DNA from: Macrobrachium rosenbergii
Lineage: Eukaryota; Arthropoda; Malacostraca; Decapoda; Palaemonidae
Assembly (NCBI RefSeq): GCF_040412425.1
Contig: NC_089782.1
Location: 26,296,622 to 26,360,621 of the forward strand
DNA length: 64,000 nt
Direction of reading: 5' to 3'
Part shown: piece by piece, positions 63,321-64,000 of the stretch
Layout: every line of letters starts with the position of its first letter
Position numbering within the stretch: the stretch's first letter is position 1
The notes under the pieces: generated by a model
What the model was told of the DNA's origin: nothing
Database searches by the model: none
Seen by the model: the letters and a program-made list of their open reading frames with translations, nothing else
Position numbers and translations under genes: made by a program

Positions 63321-64000
63321 CTTCCAGTAATAAGTTTTCTTGTACATCTAGCTTCAAGATTGCAGTGGCTAGTTTAACAAAATATGCCGTATAAATGTAA
63401 ATCATATTCTCATCAACCGATGTGACCCTGCTGAGATGATGTGTACATATACAATATTAAAATTATCTGTGTTATTACTGCTTATACTTTAGCTTCTCGT
63501 TCTAAAAATTTACACATTGTAGACGTTGCAGTTATCATATTTAACTGATGATATTTGTATCGGATTTATTATTGAATTTTTTTCGTTTATTTTCTGACAG
63601 CTGAGCACGTAAACTTATTGTAAGGATGTATTATATATAAATAAAAATTCTGTGCAGTCTGGTATTTGACAAATAGAAGATAGGATGCTTATAGAAAACG
63701 TACATTGGGAAATAAAGTAATGGAAATAACTGTAAGGAGAGATTGAAGAAATTTCGTAGAAATAGCATAGGACTCATAAAAGCGATGAATTGGTAAAATA
63801 ACAATATGATTTGAGCGATTCATAAATTCTGCATCCTGCAGAATTGAGAGCCGCTTTGATTATTGTGACTTAGTTTTTAGTTTTTTTTTAGAAAAGATTC
63901 GGAAAGTCTGATATAAAATTCTTTTTAATTCAGTGAAAAATATTGTCCACTACTAATGTTCCTTACGATAAGAAAGTTTTGATTTTACTGAGAGTATCAA
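62411..64000. other. 5' flank of the lectin gene
   Basis: It must contain the lectin promoter and 5'UTR exon, but I could not place either with confidence. A GT microsatellite is present. An open frame continues from the lectin ATG back to 62641, but it runs through the acceptor and a polypyrimidine tract and is intronic. Nothing else was recognised. Confidence 0.5.
63260..63318. repeat. (TG)n microsatellite
   Basis: A perfect TG array of about 59 bp preceded by a short TATATA run. Confidence 0.98.

Noticed and set aside
1..64000. CRISPR arrays, operons, riboswitches, tRNA or rRNA genes
   Set aside because: No such structures were seen. The DNA is from an animal nucleus, and the only tRNA-like sequence is the SINE head at 37932-37996.

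Overview
The window is animal nuclear DNA, AT-rich, with spliced genes, long introns, microsatellites and decayed transposons. Three repeat families that I associate with decapod crustaceans point to a shrimp, prawn or crayfish: a tRNA-derived SINE, an RTE-like LINE, and a repeat of about 300 bp at 53690-53990. Species cannot be fixed from sequence alone. I delimited exons by eye from GT/AG sites and from reading frames that join without a break.

Four host genes are present. (1) Plus strand, 89-10501: the 3' part of a gene with three CUE/UBA-like helical modules, a Ser-Pro-rich linker and a Gly-Pro-rich tail. I do not recognise a named family. (2) Minus strand, 32628-24216: NUDT9-type ADP-ribose pyrophosphatase, six coding exons, 304 residues, with a probable mitochondrial presequence. 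(3) Plus strand, 38427-55152: UTP3/SAS10, a small-subunit processome protein, ten coding exons, 489 residues. (4) Minus strand, 62410-60579: a secreted C-type lectin, four coding exons, 183 residues, with a QPD sugar-binding motif. Genes 2 and 3 are divergently transcribed from a 5.8-kb spacer that holds a GC-rich segment with NRF-1-like palindromes. The genes otherwise look functionally unrelated, as expected in an animal genome.

Mobile DNA fills much of the rest. A nearly full-length but mutated DIRS-type tyrosine-recombinase retrotransposon sits in intron 5 of UTP3. Its inverted terminal repeats and internal complementary region allow its ends to be placed at about 44871 and 50915. Other elements are a 343-bp MITE-like element flanked by TA in the NUDT9 intron, a 364-bp foldback in UTP3 intron 4, a second foldback at 34497-34865, the SINE at 37743-37996, and a run of decayed LINE fragments from 55750 to 60060.

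The 13.7 kb between 10502 and 24215 shows no convincing gene. It presumably holds gene 1's 3'UTR and intergenic sequence. I found no tRNA or rRNA gene and no CRISPR. I saw no clear candidate for a wholly new system. The best leads are the CUE-like gene and the DIRS copy with readable ends.
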